Shown one piece after another: positions 56,913 to 64,000 of a stretch of DNA of 64,000 nt (the stretch's first letter is position 1; each line of letters begins with the position of its first letter). A program made the translations under genes and the position numbers. Source of the stretch: Candidatus Pantoea edessiphila (lineage in GTDB: Bacteria > Pseudomonadota > Gammaproteobacteria > Enterobacterales > Enterobacteriaceae). The stretch covers positions 181,986 to 245,985 of the forward strand of contig NZ_PDKR01000001.1 in NCBI RefSeq assembly GCF_002933345.1. Reading direction: 5' to 3'. The notes below the pieces were generated by a model. It was not told the origin of the DNA, did no database searches, and was given only the letters and a program-made list of their open reading frames with translations.

Positions 56913-57529
56913 ACAAAGAACAAATTTCATATTTAGATTGGAAAAAAACACATGGAATGATACCAACAATCATTCAACATCATATTTCTAGTCAAGTATT
57001 AATGCATGGCTATATGAATAGACAATCGCTAGAAAAGAGTTTAGAAGAAGGTAATGTTACTTTTTTTTCACGTACTAAAAATTGTCTATGGACTAAAGGT
57101 AAAATATCTGGCAATTTATTAAAATTAATCAATATTACAATGGATTGTGATAATGACACACTATTAATTTTAGCTAATCCTGTTGGTCCTACATGCCATT
57201 TAGGATATTCTAGTTGTTTTTCTATTAAAGAAACAAATTCGGTTTTTTTATATAAATTAGAACGATTAATAGCTGAACGGAAAAATAGTAATCCTAAATT
57301 TTCTTATACTGCTAAACTTTATAATAATGGTACACAACGTATTGCCCAAAAAGTTGGAGAAGAAGGAATTGAATCTGCATTAGCAGCTGTATTAAACAAT
57401 CGTCAAGAATTAATTAATGAAGCATCTGATTTAGTTTATCATTTACTAGTTTTATTACAGGATCAAAATTTAGATTTAGATATTATTATTAATAACTTAA
57501 GAAAACGCTATACATCTACTATCATTTAG
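56906..57529 (+). CDS. hisI: bifunctional phosphoribosyl-AMP cyclohydrolase / phosphoribosyl-ATP pyrophosphatase
   Basis: Second and third steps of histidine synthesis. The cyclohydrolase half has the SRTK-x-LWTKG and DCDNDTLL motifs and the zinc cysteine in GPTCH; the pyrophosphohydrolase half from about 115 has [14 protein letters not shown] and [14 protein letters not shown]. It starts with TTG at 56906, supported by GGAGG eight bases upstream and the family start MLxxxQ. 207 residues. Last his gene. Confidence 0.95.
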   Translation: MLNKEQISYLDWKKTHGMIPTIIQHHISSQVLMHGYMNRQSLEKSLEEGNVTFFSRTKNCLWTKGKISGNLLKLINITMDCDNDTLLILANPVGPTCHLGYSSCFSIKETNSVFLYKLERLIAERKNSNPKFSYTAKLYNNGTQRIAQKVGEEGIESALAAVLNNRQELINEASDLVYHLLVLLQDQNLDLDIIINNLRKRYTSTII

Positions 57530-57539
57530 AATTAAATTT

Positions 57540-57561
57540 ATTTACTTTAATTAAAGTAAAT
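57540..57561. terminator. bidirectional terminator between hisI and dcd
   Basis: A perfect 22-bp palindrome (ATTTACTTTAA and its complement) lies 10 bases after hisI and 36 bases after the convergent dcd stop. Flanks are T/A-rich on both strands. Placement between converging genes favours a shared terminator. Confidence 0.5.
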
Positions 57562-57596
57562 ACAGCATAATATTTTTATCTAGAATAATTAATAGA

Positions 57597-58178
57597 TTAA
57601 TTTTTTTCTGTTTTATTTTGATCAAATCCTTTCTGACAATGGTATTTTGCGTTTTTTCTAAGATTGTAAGGATGTAATGCTGAATCTGAAAGTATTTCAA
57701 AACTAAGAGCACAAATCAACATACCAGGAGATAAAGCCAATGGTAATTTACCAAAATTATAAAATTCTAATACAATACATCCTTCCCAACCAGGATCAAT
57801 GCGATGAGCAGTAGAATGAACCATCAACCCAAAACGAGCTAATGAAGAACGTCCATCTAACCAACCGATTAAATTATCTGGCATAATGATATACTCTAAC
57901 GTTATTGCTAGAACTAAGTTACCAGGATGAAGAAAAAATAATTCATTTTCAGTTAATTTAATTTCATCACTCATTACTGAATTCAATGATTTTCTTATTT
58001 CTTTTTTAGAACCACTTAAATCTATGAAAGCATTAGCATGGCCATTAAAGATACGAAATCTATCACCTAGTCTTAAATCTACTGTGGCACCATTAATATT
58101 ACTAGTATGTGGGCGAGGTATGATGGATAGTTTACCATTGTCTAACCAAACCTTAATATCTTTATCACATAATCTCAT
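57597..58178 (-). CDS. dcd: dCTP deaminase
   Basis: Converts dCTP to dUTP, supplying dUMP for thymidylate. [26 protein letters not shown] and the catalytic-glutamate region [12 protein letters not shown] are conserved. The ATG at 58178 gives MRLCDKDI and 193 residues, exactly the E. coli length; a GTG at 58187 in frame is less likely. The last 10 residues are Lys/Asn-rich. Confidence 0.95.
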   Translation of the reverse strand: MRLCDKDIKVWLDNGKLSIIPRPHTSNINGATVDLRLGDRFRIFNGHANAFIDLSGSKKEIRKSLNSVMSDEIKLTENELFFLHPGNLVLAITLEYIIMPDNLIGWLDGRSSLARFGLMVHSTAHRIDPGWEGCIVLEFYNFGKLPLALSPGMLICALSFEILSDSALHPYNLRKNAKYHCQKGFDQNKTEKN

Positions 58179-58244
58179 TAAGTTCACTCATTATTAAGTT
58201 ATAATTAAATATCAATACATGACGAATAGAAAATATTATAAAAT

Positions 58245-58281
58245 ATAAGCACTTTATTTTATTGAAAAATCAAGTGCTTAT
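58245..58281 (-). terminator. hairpin downstream of ahpC
   Basis: A 10-bp perfect stem (ATAAGCACTT / AAGTGCTTAT) with a 17-base loop lies 40 bases after the ahpC stop and before dcd. A T-rich run follows on the minus strand. Probable ahpC terminator that keeps it separate from dcd. Confidence 0.5.
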
Positions 58282-58320
58282 ATTTGTATTAGAATTATCT
58301 TAAAAATCTAATTTCAGAAG

Positions 58321-58884
58321 TTAAATTTTCCCTACTAAATCTACCGATGTAGTTAAAGCATCATCATCTTGTTCCCATTTGGCCGGACATACTTTACCTG
58401 GATTATTATAAATATATTGAGCTGCTCTAACTTTACGTAATAACTCAGATGTATTACGGCCAATACCATCAGAATTGATTTCAATAGATTGAATAATATT
58501 TTCTGGATCTATGATAAAAGTACCACGACTAGCCAAACCTTTATCATATTGCATTATATCAAAATTACGAGTCAAACTACCATCAGGATCACCAATCATA
58601 GCATATTGAATTTTTGCTATGTTATTAGATAAATCATGCCAGGCTTTATGAGCAAAATGAGTATCAGTAGATATTGAATAAATTTCAACTCCAATAGTTT
58701 GAAATTTATAATAATGTTCAGCAATATCACTTAATTCTGTTGGACATACAAATGTGAAATCAGCTGGATAAAATATAAAAATATTCCATTTGCCTTCTAT
58801 ATCTTTTTCTGTTATATCTATGAATTTATTATTCATAAATGCAATATTTTTAAATGGTTTAACTTTAGTATTAATAATAGACAT
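58321..58884 (-). CDS. ahpC: alkyl hydroperoxide reductase subunit C (2-Cys peroxiredoxin)
   Basis: Peroxiredoxin reducing H2O2 and organic peroxides. The peroxidatic cysteine is C47 in FTFVCPTE, the resolving cysteine C166 in GKVCPAKW, and the C-terminus ends VDLVGKI as in E. coli AhpC. 187 residues. Its usual reductase gene ahpF is not next to it; the electron donor must come from elsewhere. A good AAGGAG precedes the ATG. The position next to dcd differs from E. coli. Confidence 0.95.
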   Translation of the reverse strand: MSIINTKVKPFKNIAFMNNKFIDITEKDIEGKWNIFIFYPADFTFVCPTELSDIAEHYYKFQTIGVEIYSISTDTHFAHKAWHDLSNNIAKIQYAMIGDPDGSLTRNFDIMQYDKGLASRGTFIIDPENIIQSIEINSDGIGRNTSELLRKVRAAQYIYNNPGKVCPAKWEQDDDALTTSVDLVGKI

Positions 58885-59187
58885 ATATCATTCTCCTTAA
58901 AATCTGATATAAATTTTTTAAAAATATCTCTAAAACAATAAATAATTATTTTTATTATATTATTATTTTAAATTTATTAAAAATGATATAATATTTCTAA
59001 AACTTATCGATAGATAATTTATTTTTAATTTTAAATCAACATACAAAATACCTAACAAGTATAATTTAAAAATAATCTAAATATAAACACTAATCATATA
59101 AAAATTATAAATAGTTTATTTTGAGATTTATAAATTATAAAAATATTTTTGATATTTTATTTGAATAATTTTAAGTATATAAAATAT

Positions 59188-60840
59188 ATGATTCAATCAA
59201 TTGAAAAAATTTTAGTCACATGTGCTTTACCTTATGCTAATGGATCAGTTCATTTAGGTCATTTACTAGAACATATACAGGCGGATATTTGGGTTCGTCA
59301 TCAAAAAATGCTTGGTAAAAAAGTATATTTTATATGTGCTGACGATGCCCATGGTACACCTATTATGATTAAATCTAAACAAATTGGTATTTCTCCGGAA
59401 AAAATGATTTCTAAAATAAAAAAAGAACACGAAGCAGATTTTGCTGATTTTAATATCAATTATGATAATTATCATTCCACTCATAGTGATGAAAACAGAA
59501 AGCTTGTTGAGTTAATATATCATAAGCTTCATGAAAAAGGTTTAATTAAACATCATATTGTTACTCAATTTTTTGATAGTAAAATGAACATGTTTTTACC
59601 AGATCGTTTTGTTAAAGGCATATGCCCCAAATGTAAATCATCTAATCAATATGGCGATAACTGCGAAATTTGTGGTGCTATTTATAATAGCATAGATTTA
59701 ATAAATCCGAAATCAACATTATCAAATACAAAACCTGAACTTAGAAACTCAGAACATTTGTTTTTTGATTTACCATCATTTAGTAAAATGTTAAAAAATT
59801 GGATTAGATCTGGAGTATTAGAAAATCAAATAATAAATAAAGTACAGGAGTGGTTTAATGCAGGTTTAAAGCAATGGGATATATCTCGTGATTCTCCTTA
59901 TTTCGGATTTAATATTCCAAATTACTCTAATAAGTTTTTTTATGTTTGGTTAGATGCGCCAATCGGTTATATGAGCTCATTCAAAAATTTATGTAATAAA
60001 AAGAATGATATTAGTTTTAAGGAATTTTGGGGAGAAAATTCTAAAACAAAATTATATCATTTTATTGGAAAAGATATAATTTATTTTCATAGTTTATTTT
60101 GGCCAGCCATCCTTGAAGGAAGTAGTTTTAGAAAACCAAATAAAATATTTGTACATGGTTATGTAATGATTAATGGTTTGAAAATATCTAAATCGAAAGG
60201 AACCCTAATAACTGCAAGAACATGGCTAAGACATTTAGATTCAGATAGTTTACGTTATTACTATGCGACAAAGATATCTTCTAATATCGAAGATATTAAT
60301 TTAAATTTACATGATTTTGTTAATCGTGTAAATAGCGATGTTGTTAACAAAATAATAAATATTGCATCTAGGAATGCAAGTTTTATAAATAAATATTTTA
60401 ATAATAAACTATCTAATGATATAGAAGATCTGGATCTATATCAAAAGTTCATTGATATGTCAAAAGAAATTAGTGATGCTTGGTTAAGTTGCGAATTTAA
60501 TATAGCAATACGTAAGATAATTTCTATGGCTGATATAGCAAATTATTATATAGATAAAAAAACACCTTGGATTTTAGCAAAGAAAGAAGGTTCAACTGAT
60601 TACTTGCATTCAATATGTTCAATGGGTATTAATTTATTTCGCATATTAATAACTTGGTTACAACCTGTTATGCCATCACTACATAATCGTGTAGAAATAT
60701 TTCTTAATAGTAAGTTGTGTTTATCTTCCATAAACAAACCATTATTAAATCATGAAATTAATTCTTATAAAAATTTATATTTTCGTATTAAAACATCACA
60801 AATAGAAAATTTACTTAATGAAGCAAAAACAAATTCTTAA
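59188..60840 (+). CDS. metG: methionyl-tRNA synthetase, lacking the C-terminal domain
   Basis: Class I synthetase for elongator and initiator tRNA-Met. HIGH-type motif HLGH ([13 protein letters not shown]), zinc-binding CPKC and CEIC pairs, and the KMSKS-type motif KISKSKG are intact. It ends at 550 residues against 677 in E. coli: the C-terminal tRNA-binding/dimerisation (Trbp111-like) domain is absent, and none of it can be read downstream. Starting at the second ATG (59188, [10 protein letters not shown]) fits E. coli; an ATG at 59149 lies in frame. E. coli MetG truncated in this way is a functional monomer, so activity is likely. Confidence 0.95.
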   Translation: MIQSIEKILVTCALPYANGSVHLGHLLEHIQADIWVRHQKMLGKKVYFICADDAHGTPIMIKSKQIGISPEKMISKIKKEHEADFADFNINYDNYHSTHSDENRKLVELIYHKLHEKGLIKHHIVTQFFDSKMNMFLPDRFVKGICPKCKSSNQYGDNCEICGAIYNSIDLINPKSTLSNTKPELRNSEHLFFDLPSFSKMLKNWIRSGVLENQIINKVQEWFNAGLKQWDISRDSPYFGFNIPNYSNKFFYVWLDAPIGYMSSFKNLCNKKNDISFKEFWGENSKTKLYHFIGKDIIYFHSLFWPAILEGSSFRKPNKIFVHGYVMINGLKISKSKGTLITARTWLRHLDSDSLRYYYATKISSNIEDINLNLHDFVNRVNSDVVNKIINIASRNASFINKYFNNKLSNDIEDLDLYQKFIDMSKEISDAWLSCEFNIAIRKIISMADIANYYIDKKTPWILAKKEGSTDYLHSICSMGINLFRILITWLQPVMPSLHNRVEIFLNSKLCLSSINKPLLNHEINSYKNLYFRIKTSQIENLLNEAKTNS

Positions 60841-60934
60841 ACACTTATAATATTTTTATTTATATAAGTAGCTAGAATTTTATTTTGTGTAAAATAAAAA
60901 TAAAATAGTAATAATAATCACTCAAGGAGATAAG

Positions 60935-61222
60935 ATGTTTACCATAAACGCAATAGAACGTAAGGATATAGGGAAAGGAGCTAGTAGAAGGTTGAGAAAT
61001 AAAACAAATTATTTTCCAGCTGTTGTTTATGATAATTATGGAAATAATATTAATATATCTTTAGATCATAATTTTACAATGAATTTGCAGAAGAATAATG
61101 GTTTTTATAAAGAAACTATAATATTAGTATTAAATGGAAATGAAATAAAAGTTAAAGTAAAAGAAATCCAAAGACACGCTTTTAAACCAAAAATAAATCA
61201 TATAGACTTTGTTATAGTATAA
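60935..61222 (+). CDS. rplY: 50S ribosomal protein L25
   Basis: 5S rRNA-binding ribosomal protein, short enteric form of 95 residues (E. coli 94). The N-terminus FTINAIERKDIGKGASRRLR and the C-terminal KVKEIQRHAFKPKINHIDFV are conserved. AAGGAGAT precedes the start. Confidence 0.95.
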   Translation: MFTINAIERKDIGKGASRRLRNKTNYFPAVVYDNYGNNINISLDHNFTMNLQKNNGFYKETIILVLNGNEIKVKVKEIQRHAFKPKINHIDFVIV

Positions 61223-61452
61223 TTTTGACTACATCTTAACCAAAATAATTATATTTTAGTTTATTTTTATCGTTTAACTTTTATAATATTTATTAAAATA
61301 ATTTTTATATTATGAAATGTTATGTATATTTATATAAAATAGAAATCAATAGAAATTAATTGAATATTAGTATAAAACTATTGTTGGTTACATTATTTCA
61401 ATATTAAGCTAATTTTTATATTCCATTTATATTTATTATATAAATAATAATT

Positions 61453-61526
61453 CGGCACGTGGCGCAGATTGGTAGCGTACTAGCATGGGGTGCTAGTGGT
61501 CAGAGGTTCAAATCCTCTCGTGCCGA
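61453..61526 (+). tRNA. tRNA-Pro (GGG)
   Basis: Acceptor arms CGGCACG and CGTGCCG, discriminator A, anticodon stem CTAGC/GCTAG with loop ATGGGGT giving anticodon GGG, and T-arm AGAGGTTCAAATCCTCT. The C at position 1 is typical of proline tRNAs. Reads CCC and CCU. CCA is not encoded (TAA follows). It corresponds to E. coli proL, which also lies after rplY. Confidence 0.96.
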
Positions 61527-61906
61527 TAAATTAACTAAGATGTTTATTTTTAATGAGCTTAAAATCAATTTTTAAATTATTAATTAAAATTTTAAGAAAA
61601 GAAATTTAATTATAAATAACTTAAAGCAATAAACATATCTAATAGACAATAATTAATTTGAAATTAAAATATTATTACCAAATAATTGTTTTAATATTAA
61701 ATTATTATTTAAGATGAATTATTATTTTAAAATTGGAATAAGGAGTAATTAATTTTAACTTATTTTATTAAAACAATTAAATATATTACACTTAAATAAT
61801 AAAATAAACATTATTAAATAACAATATTGTAAATTATCGATAAAGATATAAAAACAAGAAGTTAATTTTATACTTCATGAAATGTTGTTTTGATATTAAT
61901 CAAAAG
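61527..61906. other. non-coding gap between tRNA-Pro and yqhA
   Basis: AT-rich; no gene, relic or strong structure recognised. Confidence 0.5.
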
Positions 61907-62404
61907 TTATTTTTTTAAAATTTTGCTCATTCTATCAATATATGCCATTCCAAAAGCAGAAAGAACGAATGATAAATGAATAATAACACACCACATTATT
62001 TTATTATCACTCATCTTTTCTATTTCCATAAATAATCTTAAAAGATGTACAGAAGATATAGCGACAATTGACGACGCTACCTTATTTTTAATGGAATTAA
62101 CATCCATTTTACCCATCCAGCTTAGTTTTTGATGCTGATCATCAACAGTCATTTTGATAATGAAATTATCATAACCTGAGAACATTACCATTACTAAAAG
62201 CCCACCTACTAATGCAATATCTACTAAAGATAAAACAGTTAATATTAATCCTGATTCAGATATAGTAAATAGCATGGGAATAACGTAAATTATATTTTGA
62301 AAAAATTTTAAGGTAAGCAAAACAAATCCAAAAGATAATCCTATATAAACAGGAAACAATAACCATCTTGATGCATATATAATTTTTTCAATAGACCATT
62401 CCAT
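61907..62404 (-). CDS. yqhA: UPF0114 membrane protein YqhA
   Basis: Inner-membrane protein of unknown function with about four hydrophobic segments (roughly 12-38, 50-78, 108-124, 134-155). [34 protein letters not shown] and [21 protein letters not shown] match E. coli YqhA. 165 residues (E. coli 164). The family is retained in Buchnera, where it can sit on the leucine plasmid, so it seems to matter in symbionts. Its locus here differs from E. coli. Confidence 0.9.
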   Translation of the reverse strand: MEWSIEKIIYASRWLLFPVYIGLSFGFVLLTLKFFQNIIYVIPMLFTISESGLILTVLSLVDIALVGGLLVMVMFSGYDNFIIKMTVDDQHQKLSWMGKMDVNSIKNKVASSIVAISSVHLLRLFMEIEKMSDNKIMWCVIIHLSFVLSAFGMAYIDRMSKILKK

Positions 62405-62820
62405 TTTTTATTATGTTTTCCTTAGTTAACTTTTCAACTATGAATTACTAATGAAACTTTGTGCTAATTATGAAAAATAAATTCAATGTTATTTATGTAA
62501 GCATAAGATATTATGTAATAATTTAATAGAATATCTTATTTAAAATATTATTTTAATATTCTTTTAAATATCCATTTTATAATAAAATTATAAATATCTT
62601 AAGTTATTGATCTTTTAAAAATAAATAAAATCATTAAAAATAGACTAAAATATAAATAAATTATATACTGTAAATTAAGGATAAAATCCTTTTTAACTTA
62701 ATATTATAATATTAAAATATATTAAGTTTAAATAGCTTGTCACGCATTGATAATATCAGATTTAAATTTTTATTAAAATAATTAAAAAAAAACAAAACAT
62801 ATTATACAAAATAAATTATA

Positions 62821-62864
62821 TATAGGAAAATAAATTATATAATTATATAATTTATTTTCCTATA
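62821..62864. repeat. perfect 44-bp palindrome
   Basis: Twenty-two bases from 62821 are followed directly by their exact reverse complement, ending at 62864, with no mismatch. As RNA it would fold into a 20-bp stem with an AATT loop. It lies 73 bases before queH. A direct repeat of part of the arm (AAATAAATTATA) lies just upstream at 62809-62820. Confidence 0.9.
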
Positions 62865-62886
62865 GTTGTAAAATATAAATTCTTAA

Positions 62887-62911
62887 AAGATGTTTTTTTA
62901 AAAAGCATCTT
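62887..62911. repeat. hairpin in queH leader
   Basis: AAGATGTTTTT pairs with AAAAGCATCTT (one G-U pair in RNA) around a short T/A loop, ending 26 bases before the queH ATG. With the 44-bp palindrome it makes a two-hairpin leader. It does not resemble a preQ1 riboswitch in sequence. Confidence 0.55.
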
Positions 62912-62937
62912 AATATAAGATTTAAGTATTAAAAATA

Positions 62938-63594
62938 ATGAATAATAAATATATCCGTTCTAAATTAACATTACCTAATGATACTAAAAGGTTACTACTT
63001 CATTCCTGTTGTGCTCCTTGTTCAGGAGAAGTTATGGAGGCAATTACTGCCTCTAATATTAATTATACTATTTTTTTTTATAATCCAAATATACATCCAC
63101 AACGTGAATATTTAATTCGTAAAAAAGAAAATATTAAGTTTGCTCTTAAATATAATATACCTTTTATTGATTCTGATTACGATAAAGATAATTGGTTTAT
63201 TCGTGCAAAGGGTTTAGAACAACAGCCTGAGCGTGGTATACGCTGCACAATGTGTTTTGATATGCGTTTTGAAAGAACTGCATTATACGCTTTTGAGAAT
63301 AATTTTGACGTTATATCTAGTTCTCTTGGAATTTCACGATGGAAAGATATGAAACAGATAAACGATTGTGGTCAACGTGCAGTAAATAATTACAAAAATA
63401 TAACCTATTGGACATATAATTGGCGTAAAAAAGGAGGATCATCAAGAATGATAGAAATAAGTAAACGTGAAAATTTTTATCAACAAGAATATTGTGGTTG
63501 TATTTATTCACTACGTGATACAAATAAGCATCGACTTGATAAAGGTAGAGATATTATTCGTATAGGAACTAAATTTTATAAAAATTTGGATTAA
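62938..63594 (+). CDS. queH: epoxyqueuosine reductase QueH
   Basis: Catalyses the last step of queuosine synthesis for G34 of His, Asp, Asn and Tyr tRNAs. The family's cysteine motifs are present: HSCCAPCS (C24, C25, C28), CTMCFDMR (C103, C106) and YCGC (C186, C188), fitting the iron-sulfur and metal sites of QueH. 218 residues. E. coli uses the unrelated QueG, so this is the alternative enzyme found in many other bacteria. No ribosome binding site is obvious. Confidence 0.9.
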   Translation: MNNKYIRSKLTLPNDTKRLLLHSCCAPCSGEVMEAITASNINYTIFFYNPNIHPQREYLIRKKENIKFALKYNIPFIDSDYDKDNWFIRAKGLEQQPERGIRCTMCFDMRFERTALYAFENNFDVISSSLGISRWKDMKQINDCGQRAVNNYKNITYWTYNWRKKGGSSRMIEISKRENFYQQEYCGCIYSLRDTNKHRLDKGRDIIRIGTKFYKNLD

Positions 63595-63681
63595 TTAATA
63601 AGTTATATTTATAAAATGAAAAAGACGTAACAAAAAACCGTTAAAAAATAATATTGTTTTAAATAAATTAACTTATTAACT

Positions 63682-64000
63682 TTAATTTATATTAATTTCA
63701 TTATCTATTGGTTCTGCAACGCGTTGAATATCAACAACTTTTTCTTTTTCTGAAGTACGGAGCAGAATCACTCCTTGAGTATTACGACTTATAATATTTA
63801 CTTCAGATACTCTTGTTCGTACCAATGTACCAGCATCAGTTATTATCATAATTTGATCATTATCTACTACTTGAAGAGCTCCTACCACTGAACCGTTTCT
63901 TTTTGTTACTTTAATAGATATTATACCTTTTATTGCACGTGATTTAATTGGATATTCATTATTTGCAGTTCTTTTACCATAACCATTCTTTGTTACTGTT
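63682..64000 (-). CDS. gyrA: DNA gyrase subunit A, C-terminal end (partial)
   Basis: The last 105 codons of GyrA; the rest lies beyond the window's right edge. The beta-pinwheel repeats are recognisable ([47 protein letters not shown]). The protein ends 10 residues after RVAEP, so the long acidic tail of E. coli GyrA, which tunes supercoiling, is absent. Confidence 0.95.
   Translation of the reverse strand, partial: TVTKNGYGKRTANNEYPIKSRAIKGIISIKVTKRNGSVVGALQVVDNDQIMIITDAGTLVRTRVSEVNIISRNTQGVILLRTSEKEKVVDIQRVAEPIDNEININ

Larger units (their letters stand above)
62405..62937. other. non-coding divergent region between yqhA and queH
   Basis: 533 bases of AT-rich DNA. Its right half holds two strong structures listed separately: a perfect 44-bp palindrome and a second hairpin just before queH. 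No gene relic recognised. Confidence 0.6.

Noticed and set aside
62865-62937. preQ1 riboswitch before queH
   Set aside because: The hairpin and flanks do not show the short conserved preQ1 aptamer sequence; QueH acts late in the pathway and is not a usual target.

Overview
The window looks like a chromosome segment of a gammaproteobacterial insect symbiont with a strongly reduced, AT-rich genome. Every recognisable protein is a close relative of an Enterobacterales protein. Intergenic DNA is extremely A+T-rich, gene order follows Escherichia coli in long blocks, and stretches of 300-1100 bases hold no gene or only relics. No IS element, prophage, integron, CRISPR array or plasmid gene was seen. 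Separate trpG and trpD (fused in E. coli) point to an ancestor closer to the Erwinia/Pantoea/Serratia side than to Escherichia. The genus cannot be fixed from this window; obligate gut or bacteriocyte symbionts of Hemiptera or ants would all fit. All E. coli comparisons here are from memory.

Layout. 0.6-7.2 kb: complete trp operon trpE-G-D-CF-B-A behind a conserved attenuator-type terminator that has lost its leader peptide. 8.0-10.1 kb: yciI and cls; cls has a T9 frameshift near its 5' end. 10.5-14.6 kb: xthA, sppA, gapA. 14.7-18.7 kb: alanine racemase and minCDE, a block that sits elsewhere in E. coli. 18.7-25 kb: tsaB, a TerC-only remnant of yoaE, the mannose PTS manXYZ, htpX. 25-36.6 kb: ptrB, pykA, a shortened mepM, znuA/znuCB, ruvAB, ruvC, aspS. 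36.9-38.0 kb: decayed cmoA and cmoB joined by a deletion. 38.1-41.1 kb: a malY/patB-type C-S lyase and argS. 41.3-47.5 kb: tRNA-Ser(GGA), putP, putA. 47.6-49.9 kb: dsrB, tRNA-Asn, sbcB. 50.5-57.5 kb: complete his operon hisGDCBHAFI. 57.6-64 kb: dcd, ahpC, a C-terminally short metG, rplY, tRNA-Pro(GGG), yqhA, queH and the 3' end of gyrA.

How the genes work together. Complete, tightly coupled tryptophan and histidine operons survive amid heavy decay, as expected of a nutrient-provisioning symbiont. Energy can come from mannose/glucose-type sugars through ManXYZ, GapA and PykA, and from proline through PutP and PutA. Zinc uptake, cell division placement (MinCDE), recombination (RuvABC, SbcB), repair (XthA) and envelope upkeep (SppA, HtpX, MepM, Cls) are kept, several of them in trimmed form. 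The strongest second-look signals are the T9 frameshift in cls, long A tracts in intact genes, a perfect 44-bp palindrome before queH, a perfect 16-bp dyad over the gapA promoter, a triple 23-bp Fur-like repeat, and loss of cmoA/cmoB while the matching G34 tRNAs for Ser and Pro are retained.
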